A stretch of 64,000 bases of DNA, taken from assembly GCA_050084985.1 (NCBI GenBank), contig JBITNC010000001.1, positions 168,764,001-168,828,000 of the forward strand, read 5' to 3'. The notes under the pieces were generated by a model. The model had not been told where the DNA came from. It ran no database searches and was given only the letters and a program-made list of their open reading frames with translations. Source of the stretch: Nageia nagi. Taxonomy: Eukaryota; Pinophyta. The position numbers and the translations under genes were made by a program. Shown piece by piece: positions 34,750 through 47,689 of the stretch; position 1 is the stretch's first letter; each line of letters opens with the position of its first letter.

Positions 34750-37700
34750 CCTTGAGGGAAACTTCACCAACTTGATAGCATCCCTAAGCTTATAGAATTA
34801 AGCTTCAAGAATGGGCTTGATGAATAAATCAACAGAATTCAAGTTTGATGGATAATACTCTAAGTATATGATGCCATCAAGAACCTTTTTCCAGATGAAA
34901 TGGGCTTGGATTTCCACATGTTTTGTTATTTGATGGAACATAAGATTCTTAGCAAAATAAATAGCCAACTGATTTTCTAAAGAAATTAGATATAGGCTAG
35001 CTTGCTCATACCAAATTTCTTTTAGAAGATGTCTTAGCTAAATAGCTTCCTAGGTTGCAATAGACATGGCATGATATTCAGCTTGTGTGGTGGAAATAGA
35101 AATAATAGGTTGCTTCATGGAGGCCCAAGAGATAGAACCTGAGCCAATGCTAAAAACATATGCAGAGGTTGATTTCTTATGATCTCTATCTCCCCCATGG
35201 TTAGAATTAGAGAACCTTGCGAGGGCAACTTGGAATACTTGAGAGAAAGATCCTTTGTCCCCATAACATACCTCAAGATTTGCTTAATAGCATTGAGGTG
35301 ATTAACATATGGTTTCTACATGAATCATGCCATCAAATTCATTACAAAGGTAATATTTGGCATGGAAATTGTCAAATATAGAAGATTACTAATTAATTTC
35401 TCATAAGCTATAACATTTGCTAACTAAGAGTCAGAGCTAAGAAAAATAATGATTCCAAGAGAGATTTAGATTGTAGCATATTTACACTCCTCCATTCCAA
35501 AATTTTGCAAGATGTATAATATATACTTAGATTGACTAAGATAAGTACAATCCTTGTATTGGTATACTTACATTCCAAGGTAGTAGTGCAAGAGAATAAG
35601 ATCAATCATTTCAAACATTGCCTTGAGTTTATATATGTACTCTTGGATGATTTCATCATTTTTTCTAGTTATCAAAAGATCATCCACATAAAGGAGAATT
35701 AATACCACATCTTCTCCTTGATTGAGCACATATAAATTGGAGTCAAAAAAGCACTCAAAGAATCCAATGTCTGCAAAGTATCTTGAAATCTTTTTGTACC
35801 AAACTCTAGGTGCTTACTTAAGTCCATACAATGACTTCTTTAGCTTGCACATGAATGATTCATTTCCTTCCATAATAAACCATTCTAGTTGATTCATGTA
35901 GATTTCTACATCTAATTCACCATTAAAAAACACACTCTTGAAATCAAGTTGAAAAACTTTCCATCCTTGAGCTGCTAAAAGAGAAAGGATTATTCTCATA
36001 ATGGGCATATTTGCCATGGGAGAAAAGGTTTTCTCATAATCAACACCATATTTATAAGCAAAACCTTTGGCCACTAACCTTGACTTGTATTTCTCAATAT
36101 CCCCAACTAAATTTTACTTGACCTTATAGATCCATTTATTACCAATCACATTCTTCTCATTAGGATAAGGAACTAAGTCCTAAGTTTCATTTTTCATAAA
36201 AGCCTCATACTCCACTTTCATGGCTTCCATCCAGAACTCATGCTTGAAAGCTTTTTTGAATGATGAGGGCTAAATCTTGTTATCAATTTTAGAAAATAAG
36301 GATTTATTCAAGGTCATGCTCCTATTTATCTTTTGAGTTGAAGAATTTTTCTTCTTGGGTGACTTGTCTACATCAATATCCAACCATTTAGGTGCAAATG
36401 ATGAGTCATCTGCATCATCAACTTTTTCATTAGAAGTAGATTCTTTAAGAAGTTCATTGAACTTAACAAACCTTGATACAAACACTCCTTTAAGGGATGG
36501 AGAATAGATCATGTAGCCTTTATGCCAACTATCATAACCCATAAAGATGCATTTTTTAGCTCTTTTGTCTAACTTTTTCTTTTTCTTAAAAATAATATAA
36601 GAGAATGCTTCACAACTAAATACCTTAAGGTGACAAATATTAGGTTTTATTCTTAATCCTACCTCAAAAGGAGTTTCACTTGCAACAACGTTTGTGGGAC
36701 ACTTATTAAAGGTGTAAATTGTAATGCTCATAGCTTCACCCCATAAGAAACTAGGAGGATTACCTAACATGCATCAAGCCATGTTCATAATTGTCCTATG
36801 TTTCCTTTTGGCAACATCATTTTGCTAAGGAGTGTAAGGAATCATCAATTGCCTCTTGATTCCATACTTGCCACAATAATCATTGCACTCATTGCTATTA
36901 TATTCTCCCCCATTATTTGATCTCAACATCTTGATTTTGAAGTTAGTCTGATTTTCAACTAAGGCCTTAAAATTCTTATAAATTTTTTAGGATTGATCCT
37001 TGTGCTCAAGTAGATAGCCAAAAGTCATCCTATTGAATTCATCGATGAAGGTCAAGATATAATATGCTCCACCAAATGACTTAGTATGAAATGGATCCAT
37101 CAAATCTGAATGCATAAGTTGAAGAGGTTGAGGTGCTCTTGTTGCCTTATCTTTTTTCAAACCTTTATCTATTCATCTTGCATAGGATGCACTTCTCACA
37201 TAGACCAATCGAAGGTGAAATTGAAGGAAAATCTTCCATAATTTCTTGGTCTTTCATGACTAAATTACTCTTGTGGTTAAGGTGCCCTAAATGATGGTGC
37301 CAAAGATTACCTCTAGAACACATATTTATAGCAAGACACATCTTTGTTGGAACATGATCCATAATGTAGAGATCATCTTTCATTGATCCTTTAACGAACA
37401 TGGCAATTCTTTTCTTAATACACCAAGAGTGTGAGTCAAACTCAAATGAGTACCCTTTTCTTGCAACTTGAATCATAGAGAGAAGGTTCATCCTAAGCTT
37501 AGGAACATAGAGTACATTTTCAAGAACCTTTTTGTGAATTAACACACTCCCAATTCTTTGGACTTTAAGAATTGAATTATCATCTATCATAATTGCGTCT
37601 TTCCTATACTTATGAAAATTTACAAACTTATCTTTTTAAAAGCATAAATGATTAGTGCAACCAGAGTCAACAATCCAATCAATTAAAAAAGAGAGAGTTA
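34750..37700 (-). pseudogene. Copia-C pol relic: protease, integrase, RT, RNase H
   Basis: On the - strand the protease motif WIVDSGCTNHLCF (about 37650-37690) is intact. A pre-integrase HHLGHLNHKS motif and a CEKC knuckle lie near 37190-37300. The integrase keeps MHSDLMDPF but has Asn for the second Asp (LRSNNGGEY, codon 36915-36917) and Lys for the Glu (VAKRKHR, codon 36807-36809), 36 codons apart. These are the same substitutions as in Copia-B, and a TAG follows TP in both. RT has FQLDFKSVFFNGELD, LKKSLYGLK and YVDD (35679-35690). RNase H has STTQAEYHA with the Glu kept, and ends near 34780. Many stops and shifts are present. Confidence 0.9.
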
Positions 37701-38646
37701 TGGAGTAGAGGCCAATAACAAGTCCAGCTTTTATATTCTTCTTCCCTTTGAAGTTCTTTACATTTCCATTACCTTTGTTCTTTTCTTCTCTTTTATTTTT
37801 GTAGTAATCAAATTTTTTATGACCATGGATGCCACAAAAGTTACAATTTCCATCGAAATTTGCCTTGGTATTTGGCTTGTTTGCCTTACCTTTTTCATCT
37901 CTTTGCTTGAAGTAGTTGTTATTGCTATTGTTGTTGCTGCACCTTTTCTCAAACCTTTTATAAGAAGAAGGATAAGATTTCTTATAATGATTGAACTTCT
38001 TCTTGAAAGGAGTTTTGGTTGCTCCTAGAGCAACATTATTGTCCTTTGAAAAAGAGATCAACACTTTTTTGTTAATAGTTTCCTTATACTTCAGAAGGAG
38101 CCTAGAAAGGTTCTCAAAGGAGAAGACTTCTTCTTCATCATCCAGCATAGTCTCAATTATCATCTCAAAGTAACCAAAGTTCAAAGAAAGGATTTGGAGA
38201 ATGATGAATATCATGAGCTTAATATTGATCCAATTTCACCCACAAGCAACAAGTTAGATCCTAAAATTAATTATTTTATTCAAGTATATGGCAACATTTT
38301 CATCTTCTTCTTGATGATATTGAAGCAACTTTTGGAGAATAGTGAACCTTATAGAAAAATTAGATCCAAGGTAAATTTTTTTAAGCTTATCCCAAGCTTC
38401 CTTTGTTGAGGTTAAGGATAAAATTATAATTAGCATATCATCTAATACTGCACAGAAAATTATGGAGGTTGCTAATTCATTCTTCATGTTGTATGTCTCA
38501 AGTGCCTTCTCATCTATAGGAGAAACTAGGTTCTCATTAACTATTTTTCAAAACTTCTTTGCCTACAATTCAGCTCTCATTTGAGGTTCTTAAATACCAA
38601 AGTTGTAACTATCAAGAATGTGCTTATGTAAGAAGGTGTCTCCCAT
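37636..38646 (-). pseudogene. Copia-C gag relic
   Basis: The ATG at 38646 opens MGDTFLHKHILDSYNFGI with a TAG at codon 19. A second TAG follows MRAEL at codon 28 (38563-38565), the same position as in Copia-B. The UBN2-type part reads LTSTKEAWDKLKKIYLGSN (38254-38487). The zinc knuckle near 37840 reads CNFCGIHGHKKFDYYK, so its last Cys is missing. The + strand frames at 37819-38028 and 37991-38173 are antisense shadows. Confidence 0.87.
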
Positions 38647-41631
38647 TTTATACATAAGAATTTGAAAAAATAAGCATATATTCTAAAACAATATTATATA
38701 TTTAGTTTTAAGCATCCATACATGTTTAAATTTTATTCAAGTAAACCAATTATACATGTTAAGTTTAATAAAAGGACATGCTTAACAAAGTTCACATGTG
38801 TAAATGTTTACAATAGAAACAACCTATGATCCCATTATTTTTGTCTTCACTAAGAACCATAAATGAAGAGTGATATTATTAAGGCTTGTTTTCTTATCTA
38901 AAATTAGGATTTCACCTAGATGCCCACAAGGTGGAGCTCAAGTAGTACCAATACTCCACCAGTTCATCTTGGGCAGTAATATACTCTCACAAGAAGGAGT
39001 ACCTACTATTTTCCAAGGTTATGATGTATATTGTATCAACCAAATTATTAATCTTAATTAGTTTTCAAGTTATCCTTTTAAGTTATCAAAATAATCCTTG
39101 AATGGATGTGAGAACATGTGGTATCACTACACACATTCCTATCCACCAATTGGAGTTATATACATACCAAAAAAGGACTTAGGGGAAATTGAGAAGTATG
39201 GACTTTTCACCATTTAGATTGTCAGACGAAAGGCTCCAATCTGCCTATCTTCACCTTGTGGCTCCCCAAACAAGTCTTGTTGTTGAATGTACATGTGGAT
39301 GTGTTCATTTTAAGGGTTTCTCAATCAATGTTTGCATTTTTTATTAAGTAAATAAAACAAAGATGCAAAGCATAAATTAAAGTGTGTAAATGAAACATCA
39401 TCCATTCATAACTTGAAACCTAAGAGTTCAATGGGTTTTATTTAGTAACCCCTAAAGGAAATATTCACATCACTCCTTATTTGCACAAGTCCATTCCATA
39501 CTTTGCATGAGAAAAAAAAATCAGAGAGTCATGCATCATTTTATAACTTTAAAAATTTTAAGTAATAATCATGCATCATTCAACTTCAAAAAATTAAGTA
39601 ATAAGAATACATCATTTAACTTAAAAAAAATTAAGTAAGAAGCATGCATCATTCCTATTAATTTGCATAAGTTAACTTTGCATAAGGAATTTAGAAAGAT
39701 AGATAGACATGCAATATTTTAACATGCAAGATGTAGACAAAATAAAATTTATACAAATTTCCCCCTCTTTCACTTAAAATTTATCCCCTAAAGATAGCAT
39801 ACTAGTTTTACCTTAGAAATTTAACTAAGGAAAGAATGCCAAAAAATAATACTTTTAACTTAAGTAATTTGCATGCTAAAAAATTATCCTCTAAGTATTA
39901 AAAAATTATTCCCTCTTTTTAGAGAAAAAATAAATACTTTTAATAACTTAGCATGAAAAATTCCTTTTTATAAGCATTTGCAATTTGGACCAAGGTAAAA
40001 GGTTAAATTTTCCTTTCAATATAAATAATTTCAAACACATTGCATTATATATATATTTAAATTTCTTAAAATAAATTAATAAGGAATGATGAGGAAGCCT
40101 TTAATTTCATAATAAATTCCTCCATTTAAAAAAGTAAAGCAATCATCATTTACGCCTGTAAGAAATTAATGAAGGAGGAAGGTGTGTACTAAAAATAATT
40201 GCATTGAACTTGCATATTAATGCAAAATTTGTGTTAGAACTCCAAGTCAGATTCATCATAATGAGGATAAGTTGTTTGAAAAGCAAAGCCAACAAACTAA
40301 AATAAAAAGACTTTCATTTAAAAAACATATGGTCATCCACCAAGAAAATACCCTCCCTTTTAATGCACTTAAATTTTTGATATTAGACACCAAGTAGCTA
40401 GGGTGAGAGAAAAAAAGGAAAACAAAATAAGAAGGCTACACAGGAAGAGGGTCAAATAGGAAGAGGGATGTGTAGGAAGAGGATATCTTGCTTTCACCTA
40501 GGTGACTCAAATTCATGTCCTGGTAATGGAACTAGTTTGCGAGAGGATCTAGTTACAGAGGGGCAAGAAGGTCAAATGAAAAAGAGAGGGCTAAGTGGGC
40601 CACTATTATTTAAAAGGTCACATAGGGATTGAAGGGTATAGGATAGATAGTAAGGAGGCATATTGTACAAGTCTTAGAAGAGATGGATATAAGCATAGCC
40701 AACCAAAGAGGAGAAGAGACAGATATAGGTGCAACCAACCAAAGAGGAGAAGAGGTAAAGTAGAGGTGTTGTGCAAGATATAAAGGGGGTTAGGAAATGG
40801 TTTTGGTGAGGACTCAAGACTTTGAATCCAATGACCTAGGTTCACATGAGGTGACATGGGGGCCTTGCAGTAGTCCACGAGGGCCTTCTCAATAGGCCAT
40901 GAGAGCCTCTACTACATCCTGCAACCATAACAAAAAATATTGTAAAGGCCACCATGAAAGAGAAATAGGGAGAGTTTGGTCAAATGGTGGAAAGTCACAA
41001 CACAACCATGAGGCCAAAGGGAGAAAATGGTGATCACGTGACCAAAAATGTAGCAAGGAAATAGTTGCCTCCCAAAAATTTTTAAATGTTGAATTGTGAT
41101 ATTAAATGCAGAAAATCTCCCTTTTTTTGCACATTTATATTAAAAGGAAAATTCAAGCAATAAAAAAAAATTATTCCTTCATTTTATTTTTAAAATACAA
41201 CGATATTCATATATAATTTGAAAAAATACAATTCCCTTAGTTTCTTCTATAATAAAAATTATATTCTACAACCTTTTTTTTTAATGATACCAACTAAGCT
41301 AGGCAAAGCTATTTTTATATAAAAAAAAATATAGCAATATTTATAGAGCAATCTTTGTACAAACAAAAATTGCAACTAACATAGAAAATGTTAGTATAAT
41401 CAGACAATTACATTATATTGCTATTTAAAAACTATTTTGTAAAATAAAGTGAAATAGCACATAACATAGATGTTAGTATCATAAATCAATAATCCAACAA
41501 ATAATCATGAAGGAAGGAATTTATACCTTCTCTTGATTTTACCTCAATAATGGAGTGTCACATGATGAATGAAGACCTCCAAGTTGAAGATGAGCTTCCA
41601 CACTAATGATGTGAAGAGGATCCTCCAAGTA
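38647..41631 (-). other. Long non-coding leader of Copia-C
   Basis: About 3 kb lie between PBS and gag without a recognisable gene. The 38880-39340 part is homologous to the Copia-B leader. The segment 40440-41060 is purine-rich and contains a 36-bp direct repeat (ccaaccaaagaggagaagag at 40699 and 40735). Open frames at 40595-40783 and 40618-40878 come from this biased stretch. Confidence 0.75.
39510..39660. repeat. Cluster of taagcatgcatcatt motifs in the Copia-C leader
   Basis: Three to four copies of aa(g/t)(c/a)atgcatcatt, interspersed with ttaagtaa, parallel the cluster at 12640-12870 in Copia-B. Confidence 0.55.
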
Positions 41632-41643
41632 GCTATGATACCA
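41632..41643 (-). other. Primer binding site of Copia-C
   Basis: TGGTATCATAGC on the - strand, one mismatch from the initiator-tRNA-Met PBS. It lies ten bases inside the LTR edge, an unusually long gap next to three bases in Copia-B. Confidence 0.8.
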
Positions 41644-41653
41644 ACTAAGGTCT

Positions 41654-42147
41654 TGAAATATAACTAAAATAATCCTAAACTACTTAGATCACATAGAAGC
41701 TCACTCAAAATATCAAAACTCATGGAAAGACAATCTCACAAAATATACTCAAGATATAAAGTGGTTCCTCCAACTAGGAGTACATCCACTAACTAGATCT
41801 TACTTCATTTACAAAGACAATTCTCTTACAATTCTCCTATTCTCATCTCTTAAACACTATCCTATAGCATAACTTTACTTCACAAATTGATAAGTGATCT
41901 CAAAGATGGGACCTTTTATTTATAGGCCAAAAGCCACCTTTGGATCACCCTTTTAACCATTGTATGAAGGCATGAGATGCTACTCCCTTTTACCTAAGGG
42001 GTATGCTCATGACATGGAGTGTAGGACAATTTACATTATCATATTCACTTAAATACTTAAGGTATATAATGATACCATTAAGTATTAGTAAATTTACAAA
42101 AAGGATTATTAAAAAACCTTTATAATAATGCATTATACATTCCAACA
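41654..42147 (-). repeat. 5' LTR of Copia-C
   Basis: The - strand starts TGTTGGAATG. The TATA box (CTATAAATAAAAGG) at about 41912-41925 is intact. It is the partner of 33537-34029. Confidence 0.88.
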
Positions 42148-42289
42148 TGATGTACGTTTCCAAGGATAGAGTTTTCAAGGATAGTATTTCTTGCATGTTT
42201 GATGTATTTTGATTACATTGGAATGGTCATAGGTTGGTTTTCATTAAAGTATCTTTGGACAACCCACTAGTTGTCACTCTATGTCTCTC

Positions 42290-43966
42290 CAAGAGGGTCT
42301 TGGCCTTGGCATACTTGATGGGCTTGATCTTTTCATCTTGGATCTAAATGTATGCCCATTACTAATCGAGTGGGGGCATACTAAGCCTATCCTATAGTCT
42401 CTTCATTAACTGCTCTAGGGTAGCGATTTGTACATCCTTCTTTAAGAGCATGACCTATAATGTAGCCACTTGGGCCTCCATGGGTCTTAATCTCATCACC
42501 TCTACCTCCAATGAGGTAATCCTAGCATCAATTTCTCTTGTTTCATGCACACATGTGGGTTAGTAATTCCTTTGTAATTTAAACAAAAATTGAATATCTA
42601 AAATATTGCAAGGAAAGATTAGTTTATTACCTGGGCTAGCACCTTGAGAAACTATAGTTAAATGGCCAGTCCTTATGCCTCCTCCCCCTCTTGTACTAGA
42701 ATATCATGAATGGGGTTGTTAACTTAGTACATATTATCTTTTGATGATGCATCATTAGTTGTTGCCTCCTCATCATCATCCTCATCCATCCTAATATCCT
42801 TGGGATGGACTTCAACCCACCATCCTACATGCTTAGGGGCAATATTAGGTTCCATTGATACATTAGTAGCTATGTCTAGTTTTTGGGGCTCCACCCATGC
42901 TACTCTCCATGTTGGGATCACTAATGGACCCATGGATAAATCTCACTCTACCATATACCTTTGATAACATGGTGGCACTAATTGGATCACTTGCTAGATC
43001 CCAAATTGTCTTAGCACCTACTATGGGTGATAAGGCTCCACTACCTTCCTCCTAGTCTAGAGGAAGTAATCCTGGCATACCCACACCAATATATGATCAT
43101 CAATATGCCACATAAAGTCCTAGTAGCATACCCAAACTAGATCCTTTTCCTAGATCCTATTCACCTCTCACCTCCATGCCTTGAGAGAATGTAGGTACTT
43201 GTACCCACCCACCTTGAAATTCCAACATACTAGGGCAATATCACCTATGTCCTTCCTTGCCCATTGTAAGCCTACAAGCTGCACCACTATGATATGCTCA
43301 TACATCCACACCTGAAGTAACCCAACATGAGCTATTGTGATGTTGAACTTATCAACACTCATGGAGTTGTACAAATATCTATACAATTGGGCCAACACCA
43401 ATAGCCCTCATGTGAACTGGATCCCCCTCTCATAGATTTGGTGCACTACCCCACACCATACCAAGAGGGAATGTAGAGTTGCTCTTATTCAAGCATAGAT
43501 AAGTAGCAATAATCAAAGTGATGTATAATTGCAGGTGTCACCTAGCTGGGGAAAAACTACACACCTCTACTAATCAAGTAACCCTATGCTCCCAATCATG
43601 TTCAGCCTCTCCAATGAGGCAAAGGCCCTCTTGGTCATGGATATTATTATCTACCACCTCTCTGTACTACACTAGGCTTCCTCTGATAGGAACACCCCAA
43701 ATCTAGTATACATACATTAGTGTCATAGTCATTTCACTTGGGTGCAAGTGAAATGAGCAGTAGTATGGATCCCAATGCTTTGCAAAGGTCATGAGAAACA
43801 AAAGATCCTACTTGATATGTCTAGTAATGGCCAAGTTAGCCAAATTGTAATGGTCTAAAATATCATCAATGTGGGCCATGCATGGCTAAGTCTACACTCT
43901 CTCCAGCATTACTGTAGTCATGGGTCCCCCATAGATCAATACCTTATGCTCTTGCAAGGCAATCAT
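42290..43966 (-). pseudogene. Plant-mobile-domain-like relic, copy 2
   Basis: The probable start is ATG 43966 (MIALQEHKVLIYGGP). The conserved PMD core follows: HWDPYYCSFHLHPSEMTMTL and IWGVPIRGSLV (43690-43800), where PMD proteins have W.PETHTFHLP..E.TITL..V..L.GLP..G. Then come VLAQLYRYLYNSMSVDKFNI and LLQVWMYEHIIVVQLVG (43265-43400). The C-terminal part (42380-42560) is coiled-coil-like (RITSLEVEVMRLRPMEAQVA). Several stops and frameshifts are present. A region with DEDDDEEA (42724-42933) lies between. It has the same family and opposite strand as copy 1 (1-261, 27845-28700). Whether it came from a host gene or a transposon cannot be told. Confidence 0.6.
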
Positions 43967-45590
43967 GGAAAAAATAAGAACATATGGATGGTAAGAATAA
44001 TTAGAAATGAAATTTCATGGTGCACATAGTTAATCAAAACAACAAATGCAAAATGTGAAGTAACCAACAAAATTACCATTTGATCATAAGAAAGTGAGCA
44101 AAGATACTTGATAATGTGCCCACACCAGCCCACGATGGGGTAACCAATCCCCCATAAATCACCATATACCATGAATAAATCATGTCAAACTATGAAAAAT
44201 CAAGTGATGCGAGTCAAATCCTAAGCCATCACTCACCTTGCATAGGTTTGATCAAAGAAAATGATGAAATCATCAACAAACAAACAACACCTTATCGCTT
44301 GGTCAACTAAAAGACTAGAGCACCAAATCAAGTCAAGCAAAAAATCAAAATGTTTTTTCATTTTAAAATTTTTCTTATATAATTTCCACTTTTAGGGAAA
44401 AACCTAGGGTGTCATCCTTTTTGGTTGTAGCACATGTCAACTCATTATTTTGTATGCTCAAAATCCTTAAAACAATTTTAAATGACTATCATCTCATTCT
44501 GCAAGCATAAAATAGCCTTTTTCATGATGCTAGTGACATCCATTTTTATAAGATATGTGTGCATTCAATTGGCAATGACTTATAATGATAAGAAAAAATC
44601 TTTTGATAACCCATCGATCATCCTACATTTAAACCATATTATGTACATTTTGTAATTATATTTTTGTTAAAAGTAGGCTATTAGAGGTGTGAAATTGGAA
44701 GAATTAAAGCAAATTCTAAATGCATCCTTCAAATTTTAGATGTTTTAACCTTCCTATAATGTTGAGTGACACTTGAAAATCAATGTATGACATAAATTTT
44801 TATTATTAATAACCATTTTCATTGAAGTAGTATATAAAATTTCTACTTTTCACAATCATGACTGATTACGAATGTAGATATGTAAAAAATTCATGTTATA
44901 CTGTCAATTGAATGCACCATTTGATTTAAGTATTTGTTCATCCTTTCATACACCATTAACAGCATAGTAAGGGATGACTTAGGCATACTTTCAAACAATT
45001 TTCTAAATTATATGTGTTTTATAAGTTAATGTAAATGCTCACTTGAATATCACCCATATTATAGTGATGAGTTCCAAATATTGTCAAAACTTGTTATCTT
45101 GAGCATACATCTAAAATTATTAAAGCAATATTTTAATACTACTTCACTAATATATGACACTACAAAGACATAAAGGCATCATTATTACATAACATTCAAA
45201 ATTCTATAGAAATAATGGACAATCACATGTCACCAATGGCCTGAAATTGCTACAAATCCTTCTACTTGGGGCATATCAATTTTCCAATGAAGTTTTATGT
45301 TGTTTTCTGATATATTTATGAAAATTACATCTTTTGGATGTAATGGTAAATTTTTTTGAAGATAAGTTTTGAAATTTAGGCATACTCCACTATGCCAACG
45401 ACATGGACTTCCATAAAAAAATAATGTAAATTGAAATGTAAGACTACTGAATGATCAAATATCAGGTATTTTCCATAAATTAAATTCTATTATTTACTGA
45501 TGATCATGTGAATGAATAATTTAAGGTATATTTTCTTGATATACTAATGATTAACTTTTATAGCCATGGTTTACCCATGAGCAAATATGG
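43967..45590. other. Unassigned AT-rich DNA
   Basis: No gene is recognised. It contains a copy of the catgatgctagtgacat phrase at 44521 that is also seen near Copia-C. Confidence 0.45.
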
Positions 45591-45599
45591 CATTCATTG

Positions 45600-46650
45600 T
45601 AGGACATGGCTAGTGAGAGTTCACTCGCCTAAAAGATAAATCGATGATGCAATTGTAAGCAAGATGTTGACATTAGCTCATCTCCAATGGATGATGCAAC
45701 TTGTTGTGTATCCACATAATTTTTTCTTTGAATCATACAAAGCATAATCTCTTCGGGTCATAGACATAAAATGTATGACTATGGATGGCCATTGACACAA
45801 CTAGTGAGACTTCACTCACTTAAAAGATAAACTGATGATGCAACCATAAGCAAGATATTGACATTGGCTCATCTCTAATAGATGATGCAACTTTCTATGT
45901 ATCCACATGATTTTTTATTTTAACCATACAAAGCATAATATATTTGGTTAATAGACATAAAACGTATGACCGTTGATGACCATCAACACGGCTAGTGAGA
46001 GTTCACTCAAAAGATAAACCAGTGATGCAGTTGTAAGCAAGATGTTGACATTGGCTCATCACCAATGGATGATTCAACTTGTTATGTATCCACATGATTT
46101 TTTCTTTGAACCATACAAAGCATATGTCTTCAAGTCATAGATATAAAATGTATGACCAATGATGGCCATCAACATGGCTAGTGAGAGTTCACTCACTTAA
46201 AATATAAACCAATGATGTAGCCATAAGTAATATGTTGACATTGGATCATATCCAATGGATGATTCAACTTGTTATGTATCCAAATCATAATATCTTTGGG
46301 TTATAGACATAAAACGTATGATCATTGATGGCCATCAACATTGCTAGTGAGAGTTCACTCACTTAAAAGATAAACTAATGATGCATCTGTAAGAAAGATG
46401 TTGAAAGTGGCTCATCTCTAATGGATGATACAAATTATTATGTATCTACATGATTTTTTCTTTGAAACATATAAAGCATAATGTCTTCAAATCATAGACA
46501 TAAAATGTATGATCGTTAATGGCCATCGATATGGTTAGTGAGAGTTCACTCACATAAAAGACAAACCAAGGATGCAACCATAAGTAGATTACTAAGATAG
46601 ACTCATCATCAATGGATGATGCAACTCACTATAAATCCATACCATTTTTA
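45600..46650. repeat. 191-bp tandem array, about six units
   Basis: The phrase tagtgagagttcactc starts at 45611, 45802, 45993, 46179, 46345 and 46536. The steps are 191, 191, 186, 166 and 191 bp. The 166-bp unit lacks about 25 bp (the gattttttctttgaaccat part). Units include gatgatgcaa, atggatgatgcaactt and catagacataaaa..tatga. It is non-coding and satellite-like. Confidence 0.9.
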
Positions 46651-47206
46651 TTGCTAACATTTTCTTACAAGCTTTATAACTTGAAGAATAGAAGAAGAAA
46701 TCAAACATCTAGCATCGCTAGTGATGTACTAACTATGTCTACACTACCCACAAAGTGCACCTCATTGACATTTCATCTTGAAAAAAGATGATCCTCTCTG
46801 TTTCAAGGCATTAACATAAGTGCAATGGATTCTTGAGTATCAAACACAATGAAATGACCACATTTATGATTGAAATAGTACAAGGAGTAAAAAGATATCT
46901 TCCAACTCTAGCATTGGATGTGCAACCATACAACTGCTTAATAGCAAACTCACTTTCAAGATACAAACAACACCATTCCTAGAGAGATAAACTTCTTCAT
47001 AGTTTGCCTTTGCTGCACTACTCAAGGACCTTTCCTGGGGCATCCAAGTCAAAAGGGGGCAGCAAGGGATATTCATTTTCATCATCTACAACAAAGGATA
47101 GTGCAACAAAGAGTTCAAAGTTATCAAAAAAATTCTTTTGTACTTCTTATATGGACATGTAATTTCATTTCTTCAATCACATATCCAAAGAGAGTAAAAA
47201 TATAGA
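46651..47206. other. Unassigned DNA
   Basis: A 73-codon open frame on the - strand (46864-47085) has no recognised motif and no homologue within the window, so it is not called as a gene. Nothing else was seen. Confidence 0.4.
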
Positions 47207-47660
47207 ATAATATGTAATGTAAAGAAGGGGTCAAAAAGGCCTAAGTCATGTAAATGGTGATAATCCCAACATTGAGGGATATTTCTATATAAAGACATCA
47301 AACATAACCTAAAAGGTTCATAGATAGAACAATGAGGAGGATCCAAGAAAGATTCTAGCAAATGTTATATTACTCTATTATGCACAATTATTATTCCTAA
47401 AATATATATTATTTTCATGATCTAATGAATCTTTCATTCGCTTGTTGCTACATTCTTTATTGCATTTGTATTATTACTTATTTTGAGCTGCTAACAATGT
47501 AGCTTGCTTGGGTCATTAATGACATGTCCATGAATGAATGTATGCCTGCATTTTATGGATTATTTTCTTAATAAGTTAAGTATGCAATTTAATTAAAGCT
47601 ACATATATCTCCATTATTTGTTATTGCCACATTTTTGATATATATGATTTTGGGTCTACA
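47207..47660 (+). repeat. Gypsy-type LTR fragment, copy D
   Basis: It is homologous to 30310-30845 (shared aatatgtaatgtaaa, aaaaaggcctaagtcatgtaaatgg, tatataaagacatcaaac, gaatgaatg). It lacks the first 50 or so bases and ends ..GGTCTACA at 47660. It abuts the 3' end of a gag relic that lies on the opposite strand, so the junction is rearranged. Confidence 0.7.
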
Positions 47661-47689
47661 CATACCTATTAGGAAAATAATATTTCATG

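Larger units (their letters stand above)
33537..42147 (-). mobile_element. Copia-C: full-length Ty1/copia element, same family as Copia-B
   Basis: The LTRs are 33537-34029 (493 bp) and 41654-42147 (494 bp), differing at roughly 9 % by hand. On the - strand the order is 5' LTR, PBS, a leader of about 3 kb, gag, protease, integrase, RT, RNase H, PPT, 3' LTR. Its proteins and leader match Copia-B throughout. A clean 5-bp duplication was not found: the flanks are GGGAT (left) and TGATG (right). A TGATG at 33514-33518 would require moving the left border by 18 bp. The flanks may have been altered, or the borders may be a few bases off. Confidence 0.88.

Noticed and set aside
33514-42152. TGATG as the target duplication of Copia-C
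   Set aside because: It would place 18 bp of flank-like sequence (ctaatggcat.., a word also seen at 33208 and 44521) inside the left LTR with no counterpart in the right one.
42724-42933. Separate gene for an acidic (DEDDDEEA) protein
   Set aside because: It lies on the same strand and within the span of PMD-like copy 2 and is better read as a piece of it.
46864-47085. 73-codon minus-strand open frame as a gene
   Set aside because: No recognised domain, neighbouring frames are similarly open, and no supporting context.
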